Origin: JAXHUA01 sp034189695
GTDB lineage: Bacteria; Chloroflexota; Dehalococcoidia; E44-bin15
Assembly (NCBI GenBank): GCA_034189695.1
Contig: JAXHUA010000129.1
Coordinates: forward strand, 1-7,071
Direction of reading: 5' to 3'
DNA length: 7,071 nucleotides
Shown here: positions 5,993 through 7,071 of the stretch, piece by piece
Numbering within the stretch: position 1 is the first letter of the stretch
Layout: each line of letters opens with the position of its first letter
Position numbers and translations under genes: made by a program
Notes under the pieces: model-generated
Seen by the model: only the letters and a program-made list of their open reading frames with translations
The model's database searches: none
What the model was told of the DNA's origin: nothing

Positions 5993-6047
5993 CCAGCAAC
6001 ACGACCAGCAAGCAGCACTGGAGTCAATGCCAGGCACACGGTTTTGC

Positions 6048-6054
6048 GGAGGAG
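6048..6054 (+). promoter_or_regulatory. Ribosome-binding site deciding the DUF39 TTG start
   Basis: GGAGGAG is followed by CAA and TTG 6058. The frame stays open further upstream, through the end of cysE, but only this codon has a ribosome-binding site and fits the family N-terminus. No promoter is evident in the 65-base gap after cysE. Confidence 0.7.
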
Positions 6055-6057
6055 CAA

Positions 6058-7071
6058 TTGGGAAAGACCATCGCAGAGATCAACGAGAAGATTCGTAAGG
6101 GCCAGGCGGTGGTAGTCACAGCCGACGAGGTCATCGACCTGGTCCACAGCAAGGGCGTGGCCCAAACGGCCAGGGACGTCGACGTGGTTACCACAGGCAC
6201 TTTCAGTCCGATGTGCGGCTCCGGCGCCTTCTTCAACATCGGCCACACCAAACCACGGATCAAGGTCGGCGGCGGACGGGCCTATCTCAATGATGTCCCG
6301 GTCTACACCGGCATCGCCGCGGTTGACATATTCCTCGGGGCCACCGCCATCCCCGACGATGACCCACGGAACCGGGTGCATCCCGGGCCCTTCAACTACG
6401 GCGGTGGGCATGTCATCGAGGAACTGGTGGCTGGCAGAGACGTGCGGCTTGTAGTGTCCGCCTACGGGACCGATTGCTACCCCAGAAGGAGACTGGAAAG
6501 CTGGATTAGACTCAGCGACTTGAACGAGGCAGTGCTGTTCAACATGAGGAATGCCTACCAGAACTACAATGTGGGGGTGAACCTGTCCAGCAAAACGATA
6601 TACACGTACATGGGTGTGCTCAAGCCGGAGCTCGGCAATGCCAACTATGCAACGTCGGGGCAGCTTTCCCCCTTGCTGAACGATCCCCACTACAAGACCA
6701 TAGGCATAGGGACGAAGATGTTCCTGGGTGGCGGCATCGGGTACGTGGCGTGGCATGGCACCCAGCACAATCCCAGCGTGCCGCGCTCCGAGAACGGCGT
6801 GCCCACACGCGGCGCGGGAACGCTGGCGGTCATCGGTGACTTGAAGGAAATGAGCCCACGCTGGCTCGTGGGTACCAGTATGCTGGGCTACGGTTGCACC
6901 CTGAGTGTCGGGATAGGGGTCCCGATTCCCATACTCTCAGAGGAGATACTGCGCTATGCCGCAGTCAGAGACGAGGAGATACTCGCCCCCATCGTGGACT
7001 ACAGCGAGGCGTATCCCCAGGCGACAGGCCAGGTACTCGGCGAGGTGAGCTACGCCGAACTCAGGAGCGGC
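6058..7071 (+). CDS. Homocysteine biosynthesis protein (DUF39/HcyBio), partial at the right edge
   Basis: 338 codons are visible and the frame is open at the edge. The family (PF01837, COG1900) is implicated in methanogens in making homocysteine from aspartate semialdehyde and sulfide, usually with a NIL/ferredoxin partner. The start reads KTIAEINEKIRKGQAVVVTA, typical for the family. Two cysteines stand in conserved-looking motifs: Cys53 in TGTFSPMCGSG and Cys140 in YGTDCYPRR, which I take as the candidate sulfur-carrying residues. Glycine-rich segments follow (FLGGGIGYVAWHGTQHN, then GYGCTLSVGIGVPIPI). Some homologues carry C-terminal CBS domains, which would lie beyond the window. The gene sits downstream of cysE in the same direction, so a shared transcript is likely. 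The exact reaction in bacteria is less settled than the family name suggests. Confidence 0.9.
   Translation, partial: MGKTIAEINEKIRKGQAVVVTADEVIDLVHSKGVAQTARDVDVVTTGTFSPMCGSGAFFNIGHTKPRIKVGGGRAYLNDVPVYTGIAAVDIFLGATAIPDDDPRNRVHPGPFNYGGGHVIEELVAGRDVRLVVSAYGTDCYPRRRLESWIRLSDLNEAVLFNMRNAYQNYNVGVNLSSKTIYTYMGVLKPELGNANYATSGQLSPLLNDPHYKTIGIGTKMFLGGGIGYVAWHGTQHNPSVPRSENGVPTRGAGTLAVIGDLKEMSPRWLVGTSMLGYGCTLSVGIGVPIPILSEEILRYAAVRDEEILAPIVDYSEAYPQATGQVLGEVSYAELRSG

Noticed and set aside
5989..6768. Long open frame (259 codons) on the minus strand opposite the DUF39 gene
   Set aside because: The plus strand encodes a well-matched DUF39 protein across the same stretch. The antisense frame has no motif of its own.
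1..7071. CRISPR arrays, tRNA or rRNA genes
   Set aside because: No regularly spaced repeat series longer than the two-copy element repeat, no tRNA-like cloverleaf and no rRNA-like conserved stretch was seen.

Overview
The window is GC-rich bacterial DNA carrying two insertion elements and a run of sulfur amino acid genes. Frequent ATA and AGG codons, TTG starts with strong Shine-Dalgarno sequences, and a homocysteine-biosynthesis (DUF39/HcyBio) gene next to cysK and cysE suggest an anaerobe such as a Dehalococcoidia-like member of the Chloroflexota. That assignment is an inference from gene content and style, not a proof.

Layout. (1) 1-117: one end of an insertion element that runs off the left edge, with the first 19 codons of a minus-strand transposase-like gene and two 22-bp direct repeats 35 bp apart. 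(2) 127-1501: a good sigma-70-type promoter and a complete FAD-dependent oxidoreductase of unknown substrate. (3) 1592-4252: a single gene broken by a 1303-bp IS3-family element at 2002-3304. The element has TG...CA ends, imperfect 26-bp inverted repeats and a CGG target duplication. Its own orfB carries an in-frame amber codon. (4) 4290-7071: a promoter followed by cysK, cysE and a DUF39 homocysteine-biosynthesis gene that continues past the right edge.

The main finding is the broken gene. Removing the element and one CGG copy joins the upstream and downstream frames exactly. The restored 427-residue protein has a very basic N-terminal tail, a winged-helix domain, a six-helix cation diffusion facilitator (CDF) core and a second, related winged-helix domain where CDF proteins normally carry their metal-binding cytoplasmic domain. 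The core keeps the paired aspartates of helix 2, but helix 5 shows DxxxH instead of the usual HxxxD. I do not know a described family with this layout. It may be a membrane transporter that also binds DNA, or a metal sensor built on a transporter scaffold.

The sulfur genes form a plausible operon. CysE makes O-acetylserine, CysK turns it into cysteine with sulfide, and the DUF39 protein belongs to a family implicated in sulfide-dependent homocysteine formation. cysE overlaps the end of cysK by 8 bp and starts with TTG. The DUF39 gene follows after 65 bp and also starts with TTG.
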